Of a DNA stretch of 64,000 nucleotides, positions 8,542 to 17,904 are shown one piece after another. The position numbers and the translations under genes were made by a program. Numbering within the stretch: the first letter of the stretch is position 1; every line of letters begins with the position of its first letter. Where the stretch lies: the NCBI GenBank assembly GCA_947642745.1, contig CANRTU010000008.1, forward strand, positions 1 to 64,000, written 5' to 3'. The notes beneath the pieces were generated by a model, which was not told where the DNA came from, did no database searches, and worked only from the letters and a program-made list of their open reading frames with translations. Origin of the DNA: an uncultured Eubacterium sp. (GTDB lineage: Bacteria; Bacillota; Clostridia; Lachnospirales; Lachnospiraceae).

Positions 8542-9639
8542 TTAAAACTCATTGACCGCTTTTATTACACGGTCCTGTTCTTCATCTGTCATTCCATGAT
8601 AAACCGGAATCGAACAGACTGTGTCCGCATACTGCTCTGTTACCGGAAGGTCTCCTCTTTTATAATTCAGATACCGGTACACCTCTTCCAGATGGGGCGG
8701 AACCGGATAATGAATCAGCGTACCGACCGCTCTTTTTTTCAGATGATTTCTGAAGTTTTTCCTGTCGCCGCAGCGTACCACATACTGATGCCACACGGTA
8801 CGGCAGCCTGCTTCATTACGTGCCTCTGGCAGCAGAATCTTTGGATTATTTATTTCTTTCGCATAGCGGTCCGCAATCCGTTCCCTGTCCCTGATGTTTT
8901 CTTCCAGATGCTTTAACTTTACCCGCAGCAGGCCGGCCTGTATCTCATCCAGCCGTGAATTAACGCCTGCCTCTGTATGATAATAACGTCTTTTACTTCC
9001 ATAATTGCGCAGAATACGGATCTGATCCGCCAGCTCTTTATGATCCGTTACTACAGCGCCCCCGTCGCCAAATGCTCCCAGGTTTTTGGACGGATAAAAA
9101 GAATAACATCCGATATCGCCAAAAGTGCCTGTCTTTCTGCCTTTATACATGGCTCCATGGGACTGTGCGCAGTCTTCTACCAGTTTCAGGCCGTACTTTT
9201 CACACAATTCCACAATCCGGTCCATATCGGCCGGAATCCCATAGAGATGGACTGCCAGCACCGCCTTCGTGCGTCTGGTAATCTTTTGTTCTATTTTTTC
9301 CGCATCAATACTGTAATACTGATCCGGTTCCACAAAAACCGGTACCGCACCATTGCTGGTCACACCCATGACGCTGGCAATGTAAGTGTTGCCGGGTACG
9401 ATCACCTCATCGCCTTTTCCTATCCCGAGAGCCCGGAATGACAGACATAACGCATCCAGACCACTTGCAAGACCCACGCAGCAGCTGACGCCGTGACAGG
9501 CTGCCCATTCCTTTTCAAAAGTCTCTGTTTCCCTGCCAAGTACATACCAGCCAGACCGTAACACTTCCAGCGCCTTATCTTCATACTCCTGCTGGTATAA
9601 TTCAAATCCCCGCTTCAGATCATTCGTCATAAGTTCCAT
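8542..9639 (-). CDS. PLP-dependent sugar 3-aminotransferase (DegT/DnrJ/EryC1/StrS)
   Basis: A 365-aa aminotransferase with the family blocks GLASGLDALCLSFRALGIG, VIVPGNTYIAS, VEDCAQSHGA and the PLP-lysine region GCYSFYPSKNLGAFGDGGAV. Later NSRLDEIQAGLL is also diagnostic. It is closest in pattern to FdtB/QdtB enzymes, which aminate C3 of the dTDP-3-keto-6-deoxyhexose made by the ketoisomerase encoded next. The start (ATG 9639, AAGGAGG ribosome binding site) overlaps the end of the formyltransferase gene by 13 bp. Confidence 0.9.
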   Translation of the reverse strand: MELMTNDLKRGFELYQQEYEDKALEVLRSGWYVLGRETETFEKEWAACHGVSCCVGLASGLDALCLSFRALGIGKGDEVIVPGNTYIASVMGVTSNGAVPVFVEPDQYYSIDAEKIEQKITRRTKAVLAVHLYGIPADMDRIVELCEKYGLKLVEDCAQSHGAMYKGRKTGTFGDIGCYSFYPSKNLGAFGDGGAVVTDHKELADQIRILRNYGSKRRYYHTEAGVNSRLDEIQAGLLRVKLKHLEENIRDRERIADRYAKEINNPKILLPEARNEAGCRTVWHQYVVRCGDRKNFRNHLKKRAVGTLIHYPVPPHLEEVYRYLNYKRGDLPVTEQYADTVCSIPVYHGMTDEEQDRVIKAVNEF

Positions 9640-10835
9640 CGCACACCGTCCTCCTTCATTATTTCAGTACCAGAGCAATAATCTTTGAGTGTTTTTCCAG
9701 AATAATCCTGTATGCGGGTATCTGCGCCCAGACGCAACAGCATGGAAAATATGGCGGAATCCCCGGTTTTTTCCATGGACTGCTTCGCATACATCAGCAT
9801 GGTCGTCCCGTCATGACTGACCGCATGGATATCAGCTCCTTGTATAAGCAGGTATTCCACAACTTTTGTCTGATGATAACGCACAGCCGTCATTAGCGGC
9901 GTCCATCCCTGCTTTGACGCAGCGTTCACATGCTTTTTCACCATACAGATCTGTCTGACAATATCCAGATTTCCTGTCTGGCAGGCTTCCAGCAGTTCTG
10001 TAAGCCGGTCATAAAACAACACAATATTATAGTCCACGGTTGCCGCCACAAATGCCTCCCCGGTCTTTAACAGGACGCTTCCCGGCCTTTCCGATGACCT
10101 GTTTGCTGTAACCGCATAATCTATGATCCGGCGTCCATATACTTCCGGCAGCTGATATTCCCTGAAACTGTAAGCCCTGAGCTGCCTTGCGATTCCTTCC
10201 GCCGTCTGGTTCATGTCTATCTCAATGGCAGAAAAAGACAGGCTCTTTCTGGAATAATAGGTGGATGTTCCAGAATCCTGCGGAAAGGACTGTTCTGTCT
10301 GATTCAGAATCCGGTCTATATGTTTCAGCATAAGCCTGGTCCCCCGCCGGATACATTCCAGATATACTTCCCTGCAGTCTTTATTCACAATCGAAAACCT
10401 GTTCTGGTCTATAATTTCGCCGGTATCAATTCCCGCATCGATCCGGTGCAGCGTAACGCCTGTCTCCCGTTCGCCATTTAAGATCGGAATCGCAGAAGTA
10501 TACATACCCTTATATTTGGGCAGAAGCGAAAAATGTACATTAAACAGCCTGCTGCTTTTGAAATATTCCGGTCTGATAATCCGGTCAAACTCCAGTGAGA
10601 GAAACACAAGATTATCCAGGTCATACAGATCTTCCAGCTTATATTCTGCGATGCCATATTTTATGGCGAACCAGCGCAGCGATTTCTGAAAACCGTTTTT
10701 GCCTGTTTCAGATCTGTTGCAGATAACGGCAGTTTTACAGTCGCTATGTCTGCGCACCATATCTTCCAGCACCCCCACCGCAATGTCATTTTTTCCCGCA
10801 ATACAGACAAACGGTTTTTCCTCATATGTTTTCAT
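9627..10835 (-). CDS. Sugar N-formyltransferase with C-terminal ankyrin repeats (QdtF-like)
   Basis: A 402-aa protein. Residues 1-200 form a formyltransferase domain: FNVHFSLLPKYKG carries the catalytic N99 and H101, and HRIDAGIDTGEII carries the catalytic Asp (D137). A linker domain follows, then about three ankyrin repeats (roughly residues 285-390: NLDIVRQICMVKKHVNAASK, GWTPLMTAV, LLIQGADIHAVSHDGTTMLMYA). This architecture matches the known QdtF of Providencia, which uses N10-formyl-tetrahydrofolate to formylate dTDP-3-amino-3,6-dideoxyglucose, with ankyrin repeats adding a nucleotide-sugar site. With the adjacent aminotransferase and ketoisomerase it completes a dTDP-3-formamido-3,6-dideoxyhexose pathway. 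dTDP-glucose synthesis genes (rmlA, rmlB) are not in the window. Confidence 0.87.
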   Translation of the reverse strand: MKTYEEKPFVCIAGKNDIAVGVLEDMVRRHSDCKTAVICNRSETGKNGFQKSLRWFAIKYGIAEYKLEDLYDLDNLVFLSLEFDRIIRPEYFKSSRLFNVHFSLLPKYKGMYTSAIPILNGERETGVTLHRIDAGIDTGEIIDQNRFSIVNKDCREVYLECIRRGTRLMLKHIDRILNQTEQSFPQDSGTSTYYSRKSLSFSAIEIDMNQTAEGIARQLRAYSFREYQLPEVYGRRIIDYAVTANRSSERPGSVLLKTGEAFVAATVDYNIVLFYDRLTELLEACQTGNLDIVRQICMVKKHVNAASKQGWTPLMTAVRYHQTKVVEYLLIQGADIHAVSHDGTTMLMYAKQSMEKTGDSAIFSMLLRLGADTRIQDYSGKTLKDYCSGTEIMKEDGVRWNL

Positions 10836-10892
10836 CCTGTGACCTCCCTGTCAGCGCTGCCGCGTTTTTCTCCTTCCCCTGTACGCATTTTT

Positions 10893-11865
10893 TTAAAAAT
10901 GATATCTCACATCCAGCCAGTATCCCTTTGGCGCACAGACAATTTTATTCTCTCTGTCACTTAAATAATATCCCCACCAGCTAAAACTGCTGACCGGAAT
11001 GACATGATGCTGGCAGAAGGTCATCAGCTGCATGTCCACATAACTGTATTCTCCCCGGTTCCAGTCAATAAAGTAAACTGTATCGCCAGCATCCAGACCC
11101 AGCTGCCCCGGATGATTTCTGCACCAGTCCATATCATCCGAAAACAGATAAAACTGTAAGCGTTCTGTTGTATGGGTCTTAATATAAGCCACTGCTTTTT
11201 TATAATAATCCCTGCGAAACAGCTTCCCGTTATCGTACATATGATCTGTACGCCTGACATGCAGCGCCACAGAAGCACCCTGTTTCATCCTTGCGGCTGT
11301 TTCCAGATTTCTGCGGCCTGTCAGTTGCGGAAATGTAAATGCCTTTTTTATATTACATTTACCCCCCCCCCCTGAAATACAGGTCAGAATTATGGGAAAA
11401 TTCTTCAAAATATACATTGCTGCCATCCGCAAGATATTTTTTTCTGATTTTATTATGTATCAGATGTCTGGCAGTCAGCCACATACGGACACGGTATACA
11501 TACGCTTTATAACACCGGAAACGGAACCTGGAAAATTTATTATCGCAAAAAGTGCCAAATACACTGCCCAGGCATAAAAAACTGACCTTTCCGCATCTTT
11601 TCTGCATCGCATACAAAACTTCATCCTGATAATCCGTCTGTTTTAACTCCAGTCTTTGCAGGGCAGCCTGACCCAGCTCATCTTTCCAGTCTGGTGCGTT
11701 TATCTGAAAAATCCTCTCCAGCTCATATCCATTCCAGGCGCTGCCTGTTACAAAAAACGATGTATCTATATAACACTTTTCCCGGGTCAGCGCCTTTAGA
11801 TTTAAATAAAATGCATATTTAAACATCTGGCTTCCCAGTCCGCCAAAAACGCCCGCAACTTTCAT
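10893..11865 (-). CDS. GT11 alpha-1,2-fucosyltransferase, frameshifted at a poly-G tract (phase OFF)
   Basis: The first part, from ATG 11865, has the GT11 N-terminal motif GGLGSQMFKYAF and ends at YFRGGG followed by TAA. The second part, in another frame, has the GDP-fucose motif HVRRTD, FYLFSDDMDWC and the C-terminal SSFSWWGYYL and CAPKGYW blocks. The break coincides with eleven G on the coding strand (11362-11372). With ten G the protein reads YFRGGGKCNIKKAFTFP and is a continuous 323-aa enzyme of near-normal family length. The truncated form lacks the donor-binding HxRRxD motif and should be inactive. It would add alpha-1,2-linked fucose (or a related deoxysugar) to the repeat unit. Homopolymer sequencing error is the alternative explanation. 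Confidence 0.87.
11362..11372 (-). repeat. Poly-G(11) contingency tract in GT11 gene
   Basis: Eleven C on the + strand, at the centre of the fucosyltransferase gene. Ten or thirteen G would be in frame; eleven gives an immediate stop codon after the tract. Confidence 0.9.
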
Positions 11866-11892
11866 GATTCCACCTGCCATCCCCTGTCCTTT

Positions 11893-12855
11893 TTATTTAT
11901 CTTCCGCCATTGCCAGTGCCGCACACTCTGTTAAATATGAAATATATTTTTTTACCCTTTTCCCAGTCTGCCGGCCTGCGATCTGGCTGCAGGATTCCCT
12001 CATCCGGCGGTTTACTTTCGCATATAGTTCCACCAGATCCGCCTTTAAATAATATATATAATGATATGGATTGATCCACTTTGGATACCGTCTGTATGTC
12101 GCCCGGAACATCCGGTACATATCCGAAAGCTCATTTTCATAACAGCTTCTTTTCCCACTATGTGCTGAAGATGAAATACCTGCTCCTGTGCGGTACAGAA
12201 TGTAAGGCGTCATCCGCACATCCACCGAAAAATCCCAGTCCGCTGTCCGGAACAGATACTGCCACTGGGGATAGTCTTCAATCCATGTAAACTGCCGCAG
12301 AAATTTATGCAGCTCTTCCCTTTGCGCCAGCCCTGTTGACAGAAACACTCCGGGCGCCTGTATCAGATTACGGTAGGAAAGCTCACTGGCAATCAGTTTC
12401 TTCAGATTTTTTCCTGCGTTTGCCATACAATACTGGTACAGATAATAACTATGAGCAGACGTATGTATTGTTCCCGAATCGTCAAATATAATGGCGGGCG
12501 TAAGCAGTATATCTTTATCTCCGGCCGCCTCAAACACATTATTGGTATAATACAGATCATCCGCCGCAAGCATCTTATATTTTTCTGTATGGACTTTTTT
12601 AACCGCATGAATATAGTTCTGTACAATTCCCAGGTTCCGGTCATTGGAATAAAGGATGCATTCCTCAAACAGCTCCCTGTTGGAACGCAGCCAGCGGGCC
12701 GCATACTGCATGGTCTGATCCTGCGAACAGTCGTCCGCCAGAATCAGACTGCACTTTTTATGTCCGCCATAATGCACGATCTGGTATCTGATGCTTTCCA
12801 GGTGCTGGCATATGTATTCCTGCTGGTTATACGAAAGCGTTACAAAAGTAAACAT
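11893..12855 (-). CDS. Glycosyltransferase family 2
   Basis: About 320 aa from the ATG at 12855 (MFTFVTLSYNQQEYI). It has SLILADDCSQDQT, SNDRNLGIVQNY and the metal-binding region KYKMLAADD of GT2 enzymes. The reading frame is open for another 80 residues upstream, but those overlap the polymerase gene in a different frame and look like a shadow, so the start is set at 12855; an ATG at 12867 is also possible. The start overlaps the end of the polymerase gene by 16 bp. The donor sugar is unknown. Confidence 0.83.
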   Translation of the reverse strand: MFTFVTLSYNQQEYICQHLESIRYQIVHYGGHKKCSLILADDCSQDQTMQYAARWLRSNRELFEECILYSNDRNLGIVQNYIHAVKKVHTEKYKMLAADDLYYTNNVFEAAGDKDILLTPAIIFDDSGTIHTSAHSYYLYQYCMANAGKNLKKLIASELSYRNLIQAPGVFLSTGLAQREELHKFLRQFTWIEDYPQWQYLFRTADWDFSVDVRMTPYILYRTGAGISSSAHSGKRSCYENELSDMYRMFRATYRRYPKWINPYHYIYYLKADLVELYAKVNRRMRESCSQIAGRQTGKRVKKYISYLTECAALAMAEDK

Positions 12856-14300
12856 CGTTCTTTCCATCTCTTGTATTTTGCGGCTATCCCAAAGACAGAT
12901 GAGCGTCCGGCCCTTAACAGTCTGTGTAAACACAATATAAGTACCGCAGCCCATACCGTCCCCCGGACAAAGGTCGTAAACTGTCCCCTGACCCACATCA
13001 TGGTATAGATACAGGGCATAACAAAATATGCGAATCCAGTATAATTTCCACTGGCAAGCATTCTCTCTGACACAGAAGAAATTTTTCCTGTCAGCCATCC
13101 GGCGGCGCCAGCCACAAGACAGCCCGCATATCCAAAATTAAAATATAATTCTCCAATATAACTCCCACCGGCGCTGACCATGTTTTTTAACTGCAGATTA
13201 TAGGTCGCTTTTTCTGTAACTTCATTCAGAATTCCGCCAATATTCACAAATATCTGCGATAATCCATACAAATACGTACTCCCTTTCGCATACGGAATCT
13301 GCTCCGGCACCTGGCTGACAGTTTTATATACGGTATAAATAGTCCATCCGGATTCATCCAGTATACGCAGCAGGACTTTCGTATTTTCTTTCCGGATCTG
13401 CCCTGCCAGGGCGCTGACAGAAAATGCCCCGCCGGAGCGTACTGCGGAGACCGCCATAATAATCTGCATCAGTATGCCTGCGGCTGGTATGAGAATCAGC
13501 CATTGTCTGAATCCTGTCTTTTGTATAACTGTAAAATAACAATATAAAATAACCAGTATCCCTGTTACACTGTAAAATCTTGCGCCGGTAAACATTTCCG
13601 CAACCAGAAACAGCAGTTCTCCCGCCAGTATCACAAAGGCCCCCGGCCTGCTGCGGCGGTATGCCAGCAGCAGCAGAACAAAACCGATAATATAAAACAG
13701 CGAAACCTGTATATATACCCCGCTCACATTCAGCTCAAATACTTCCAGATAAGATGTATGCAGCGCCCTGCGTGCCATCAGGTCATATCTGATTCTCATA
13801 GGTAAGCTGACAGCCAGTATCACAAAGGCCATCCGCTTCAGCATCCGGTCCGTATTCTGTAATCCGCCGCAATGAGTCTTTTGGGAACCAGTCCGCCCTG
13901 CGCCCAGTGTGATTCCGGATACAGCAAACTGTATGGCAATAAATGAGAACGAAACGCACGCTCTGGCTGCCTGGTCAAATACAGCAAACGGATCCCCCGC
14001 CACATAATCCCGGTAATCCGGTACCCAGCCGTCTATTATAATAAGTCCGAAATGAAACAGCCAGGAAAAAGCCACAAACATCCCCGCTATTGAAAAAATC
14101 CTCACTCCCGCAGACATGAGCGTCATATAATCCGCAACAACCGCCGCCAGCGCCAGACAGGTAATGCCTCTGCAGTAAGATATTTTATCCTGTGTAGAAT
14201 CTGCCCCAAACAGAATCAGGCACACCAGAATCAGGCAATACAAAAGCAGATTTCCTGCCAGTACACTTTTTTTCATTCTGACAACCATAAGTCCCGTCAT
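12840..14300 (-). CDS. Wzy-like oligosaccharide repeat-unit polymerase
   Basis: A 486-aa polytopic membrane protein with about twelve hydrophobic segments and a large loop in the C-terminal half containing the SQVPEQIPYAKGSTYLYG region, typical of O-antigen/capsule polymerases. It would join lipid-linked repeat units outside the membrane. AAGGA sits 7 bp before ATG 14300. No Wzx flippase or chain-length regulator gene is present in the operon, so those functions must be encoded elsewhere. Confidence 0.75.
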   Translation of the reverse strand: MTGLMVVRMKKSVLAGNLLLYCLILVCLILFGADSTQDKISYCRGITCLALAAVVADYMTLMSAGVRIFSIAGMFVAFSWLFHFGLIIIDGWVPDYRDYVAGDPFAVFDQAARACVSFSFIAIQFAVSGITLGAGRTGSQKTHCGGLQNTDRMLKRMAFVILAVSLPMRIRYDLMARRALHTSYLEVFELNVSGVYIQVSLFYIIGFVLLLLAYRRSRPGAFVILAGELLFLVAEMFTGARFYSVTGILVILYCYFTVIQKTGFRQWLILIPAAGILMQIIMAVSAVRSGGAFSVSALAGQIRKENTKVLLRILDESGWTIYTVYKTVSQVPEQIPYAKGSTYLYGLSQIFVNIGGILNEVTEKATYNLQLKNMVSAGGSYIGELYFNFGYAGCLVAGAAGWLTGKISSVSERMLASGNYTGFAYFVMPCIYTMMWVRGQFTTFVRGTVWAAVLILCLHRLLRAGRSSVFGIAAKYKRWKERCLLL

Positions 14301-14378
14301 GGAATATTCCTTTTCTCTCTCTATTTTCTCTACGTATTAAATCGTGTTTGAAAAATGCCTGACATCCGGAATATGCGG

Positions 14379-14966
14379 TTATTTTCCGGCATTTGCGGAT
14401 ATCCATCCCCGGCCTTTATCCCATATTTTTATTACTCTGGCTGGCGCTCCGGCAGCAATACAGTTTTCTGGTATGCTGCCTGTTACGACACTGTTTGCGC
14501 CTATCACACTGCCGCTGCCAATTCTGGCGCCCGGCAGTATAACCGCATTTTCACCGATCCAGACATTATTTCCAATGATAACCGCTTTTACTGCGTACTG
14601 CCGTTTACCGGGAATCACCGATGGTGAAGCCTGATTCGTTCCTTTGTACGCTCCATGACTGGTGTCGCTGATAAATACTTTCGAGGCAGCCAGCACATGA
14701 CTGCCAATCTTTACTTTATCATGGGCCACAATGTGTGTCAGATCCCCAAATTCACAATCCGGGCCAATCCACAATGTCTTTTTGCGTCCTTCCAGATCAA
14801 ATCTGCAGAACCGGCCGGTAGTCAGTCCCACGCAGCCTCCCAGGGATCTTTTTCCCCTGATATATACCGGACGCCGGATGAGTCTGGCCCCTGGTACAGT
14901 CAGTTTTGTCATGGCCAGGGCATAAACAGTTTTTATTAATTCTGAAAAAGAATAACAGTTTCTCAT
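14379..14966 (-). CDS. Left-handed beta-helix (hexapeptide) acyltransferase
   Basis: A 195-aa protein with hexapeptide repeats across residues 75-185 (IGPDCEFGDLTHI, VKIGSHVLAAS, VIIGNNVWIGENAVILPGARIGSGSVIGANSVVTG) and the catalytic His region FISDTSHGAY. It is of the WcaF/NodL/CysE-like type and probably O-acetylates a sugar using acetyl-CoA in the cytoplasm. The ATG at 14966 overlaps the upstream gene's TGA by 4 bp, so translation is coupled. It could instead be an N-acetyltransferase for an amino sugar, but the operon already has a formyltransferase for that step. Confidence 0.82.
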   Translation of the reverse strand: MRNCYSFSELIKTVYALAMTKLTVPGARLIRRPVYIRGKRSLGGCVGLTTGRFCRFDLEGRKKTLWIGPDCEFGDLTHIVAHDKVKIGSHVLAASKVFISDTSHGAYKGTNQASPSVIPGKRQYAVKAVIIGNNVWIGENAVILPGARIGSGSVIGANSVVTGSIPENCIAAGAPARVIKIWDKGRGWISANAGK

Positions 14967-15979
14967 AATCCAAGTACCCCGCAACTCCATGCTTCCAGTG
15001 AATATTTTTCAGGCAGAATCTTTCTGGACGGTCTGTTATTTTTCAGAAACTCTGTGGAAAGCTCCGGGTTCCGGCGGCTGATCACAGATATATTCCCGGC
15101 ATCATAAAAATCATACTGCCTGATATCCCCATTTGTAGTAATCAGTTTTTTATTCATTCCAAGCATTTCTATTGTCCGGATTGTGAGTCCTGCCTGTGCC
15201 GGATGCTGGATATCCACCACCGCCCCGGAGCTGCTTATGATTTTTGCCACCTCACTGGCTGGCAGTTTTTCAAACCGGAACTCCCTGACGGACGTGTTTC
15301 TGAATTCCGCCCTGGTAATCTTATAGAAGAGATAAATAAATCTGCTTTGAAGATACATATAACAATACATCCGCAGGCCGTTCCTGGCCGACTGTTTTTT
15401 TAATTCCCTTATAATCCGCCACCGGTCGGAATGAATCGTCCCGATAAAGCAAAGATCATAACGGTATGATTTCGTTACATCCCTTCCAATCCGGTATTCG
15501 TCACAGCAAAAAAGAGGACGGAAATGCAATTCCGGATATATTTCACAATCACGCCTGTCAAAACTGCTGATGAAATCAAAATATTTAAATTTTCTTTTTA
15601 TATTTGGAATATTATTCACGGAGTCCCACAGATGCAGACAGAACCTGGCTGTCCGAAAAACTTTTCTGTATACACACAGCACATGCTCCGTGGGCATATC
15701 ACATTTAATAAACAATACGTAATCATACTTTTTGTGTCTCACCTGTGACAAAACCGACGCATAATATAACTCTGTCTTTCTTTTAAATATATCAGGATTC
15801 AATTTTAATAGTGCACGCCCCATGGACCCTGTCACAGAACGGACGTCAAATGCGTCTGTCTGCGCTCCCATCCGGACCATTTTATCTCTTATTCTGTCTT
15901 CATAGCCAAAAAATGCCGGGGAAAAGAACAGAATCCGCCTGCCCGCCAGACTGTTTTCCCAGCCGTATCCTTCAGACAT
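14963..15979 (-). CDS. Putative glycosyltransferase (GT-B, CgeB-like)
   Basis: A 338-aa protein. It begins with a Rossmann-like strand (RRILFFSPAFFGYEDRI); the middle has YDLCFIGTIHSDR, and the C-terminal domain has VVDIQHPAQAGLTIRTIEMLGMNKKLITTN, the donor-binding region seen in CgeB and related spore/capsule glycosyltransferases. I infer transfer of a sugar to the repeat unit; the family match is by pattern only. The start has AAGGAG at 7-bp spacing and overlaps the SDR gene by 8 bp. Confidence 0.65.
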   Translation of the reverse strand: MSEGYGWENSLAGRRILFFSPAFFGYEDRIRDKMVRMGAQTDAFDVRSVTGSMGRALLKLNPDIFKRKTELYYASVLSQVRHKKYDYVLFIKCDMPTEHVLCVYRKVFRTARFCLHLWDSVNNIPNIKRKFKYFDFISSFDRRDCEIYPELHFRPLFCCDEYRIGRDVTKSYRYDLCFIGTIHSDRWRIIRELKKQSARNGLRMYCYMYLQSRFIYLFYKITRAEFRNTSVREFRFEKLPASEVAKIISSSGAVVDIQHPAQAGLTIRTIEMLGMNKKLITTNGDIRQYDFYDAGNISVISRRNPELSTEFLKNNRPSRKILPEKYSLEAWSCGVLGL

Positions 15980-16814
15980 GATGATACTCCTTTTTCTCCC
16001 GGATCATCCGGATTTTGGAATCATCGCCCCAGATTGCCCTGGAATCATACGGACGGTCTGGAAATGTACCATAATTCAGACGGATCCGTAATTTATTTTC
16101 AGCTATAAACCGTTCCACCCGGTCCCCCAGTTTTTCTGGTCTGCCAGAACATATATTGATAATTCCGTTTACCGCTGTCTGCTCCGCCACATCCGCCACA
16201 TATCCGCAAAAAACATCATAATCCAGAAAGTCAAACTGATTCAGTCCCATGGTAAATGGAAACTCTGTATTTCCCTTCTCTGCCGCCTGCACGATTCTGG
16301 AAAAAACAGAACAGCCGCTGTCCGAATTTCCAACAATATAAAATCCTCTCAGCCACTGAAATACCGCATCTGTTTCTTCGCACTTTAATGCTGTGAGCCC
16401 CCGCAGGGCATTTTTACTGATTCCGTACAGACTCCTGGGATTGCAGGCTGTTGCCTCATTGACACTGCCTTCAAAAAAACCTACCTCATGCATACTTCCC
16501 ATAACCGCAATCTGCCTGGTTCCGCTTTCTGCCATTTGGGATATAAACTGATAATGCAGCGGCAGCTCATTGATATGACGGATGGAATTATGTACAAAAC
16601 CGTCTCTCCAGCACATATGTATCAGAACATCTGGTTTTCCAAAATACTGATATGGATCTTTCTGCAAAAACAAATCCGTGCAGCGGATATCCGCCCGTCT
16701 GTCTATACAGTTCTGTGTAAGGTCGGTGGCTACGACCGGATATCCATCATCCAGAAGCTGTTTTACCACGCCTTGTCCAAGATAGCCGTCTGCACCTGTC
16801 ACTAATATTTTCAC
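15972..16814 (-). CDS. NAD-dependent epimerase/dehydratase (extended SDR)
   Basis: A 280-aa SDR. VKILVTGADGYLGQGVV gives the G-x-x-G-x-x-G cofactor site; YGISKNALRGL gives the YxxxK catalytic pair, and WLRGFYIVGNSDSG follows. It modifies a nucleotide sugar, as an epimerase, reductase or dehydratase; the substrate is not evident. I set the start at the GTG at 16814 because AAGGAG lies 7 bp before it, rather than at an upstream ATG with no ribosome binding site. Confidence 0.82.
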   Translation of the reverse strand: MKILVTGADGYLGQGVVKQLLDDGYPVVATDLTQNCIDRRADIRCTDLFLQKDPYQYFGKPDVLIHMCWRDGFVHNSIRHINELPLHYQFISQMAESGTRQIAVMGSMHEVGFFEGSVNEATACNPRSLYGISKNALRGLTALKCEETDAVFQWLRGFYIVGNSDSGCSVFSRIVQAAEKGNTEFPFTMGLNQFDFLDYDVFCGYVADVAEQTAVNGIINICSGRPEKLGDRVERFIAENKLRIRLNYGTFPDRPYDSRAIWGDDSKIRMIREKKEYHHV

Positions 16815-16882
16815 ACTGCCGCTCCTTTGTATTATCATTACCGGATATTTTAAAGTCGTTTTACTATTTTTCTGCTGCTTTT

Positions 16883-17812
16883 CTACCTGCCTTTTCCGGA
16901 CGGCTGCCTGACAGACCTGATTCTGTCCAGAACTTTTTTAGGAATTCTGATTTCCAGCGCCTTTACGTTTTCCTGCAAATGGTCTGTATTTGTGGTGCCA
17001 AATACCGCACAGCAAACCCCCGGATAATCTGTCACGTATTTCAGCGCAATCTGTGAACCGGTCATGCCGCATACCCGGTTTATAAACCTGTATTTTCTTC
17101 CTTCCAGTAACTGATCATGAAAATTTACAACAGCACGTGCCAGATACCAGAGATCCTTCTTTCCTCTCAGTTTAAATACCCGCCCGGAATACAGGGATTC
17201 GGCCAGCGGGGCGCCCGCCACCACGCCGATGCCCCGGTCTGTAAACTTCTGAATCAGCGCTTCCCTGTCCCGGCGCATTATATTGTAATCCATCATGACA
17301 AAATCCAGCTTTTTCTCTGCCGCAATATAGGAAAGCACTTCTGTATCAAAGGAATTGGCGCCGACTGCCCGCACAATTCCTTTTTCTTTCAAATCTGTAA
17401 GCGTTTCATACAATTCCTCTGTAAAATCAGAGAGCCCCGGACCATGAATCTGCAGACAGTCAATATAATCCAGGCCCATCCTTTTCAGACTCAGATATAC
17501 ACTTTTTCTGATCCAGCCTGCGGAAACATCATGCACCAGCTTTCCCCGCACATATCTTGTTCCAAATTTAGTAGACAGAACGATCTGTTCCCGCTTCACA
17601 ATCTTAGAAGTTTTTAATATGTTTCCGATCCGTTCTTCCGCCCTGCCATAACTGTGTCCAGTATCAAAATACCGTATCCCGCAGGCATATGCTTTTTCAA
17701 AAAGTTCCTGTGCCTGCTGATCTGTAACCATCTTTCTGCCCCATAAACCTGCGCAGCCAAAACCAAGCGGAGTTACCTCGATTCCTGTTTTCCCTAATTT
17801 CCTGCGTTCCAT
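16883..17812 (-). CDS. Aldo/keto reductase family protein
   Basis: A 309-aa TIM-barrel oxidoreductase. LGFGCAGLWG, YFDTGHSYGRAEERIG (catalytic Asp and Tyr), the Lys in STKFGTRY and the LQIHGPG segment give the AKR catalytic tetrad (D, Y, K, H). The C-terminal VFGTTNTDHLQENVKAL binds NADP(H). AKRs encoded in polysaccharide operons often reduce a keto-sugar or make a sugar precursor; here the substrate is unknown. The ribosome binding site is weak (AAAGGA at about 16 bp). Confidence 0.85.
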   Translation of the reverse strand: MERRKLGKTGIEVTPLGFGCAGLWGRKMVTDQQAQELFEKAYACGIRYFDTGHSYGRAEERIGNILKTSKIVKREQIVLSTKFGTRYVRGKLVHDVSAGWIRKSVYLSLKRMGLDYIDCLQIHGPGLSDFTEELYETLTDLKEKGIVRAVGANSFDTEVLSYIAAEKKLDFVMMDYNIMRRDREALIQKFTDRGIGVVAGAPLAESLYSGRVFKLRGKKDLWYLARAVVNFHDQLLEGRKYRFINRVCGMTGSQIALKYVTDYPGVCCAVFGTTNTDHLQENVKALEIRIPKKVLDRIRSVRQPSGKGR

Positions 17813-17904
17813 TCTGATATCTGTTTTGTCCTTTCTACAGAGACGGCGCTGTTTCCGGGTTTATCTTATGCCCCTGTCATAACCCGGTTATTGTTTCTTT
17901 TCTG

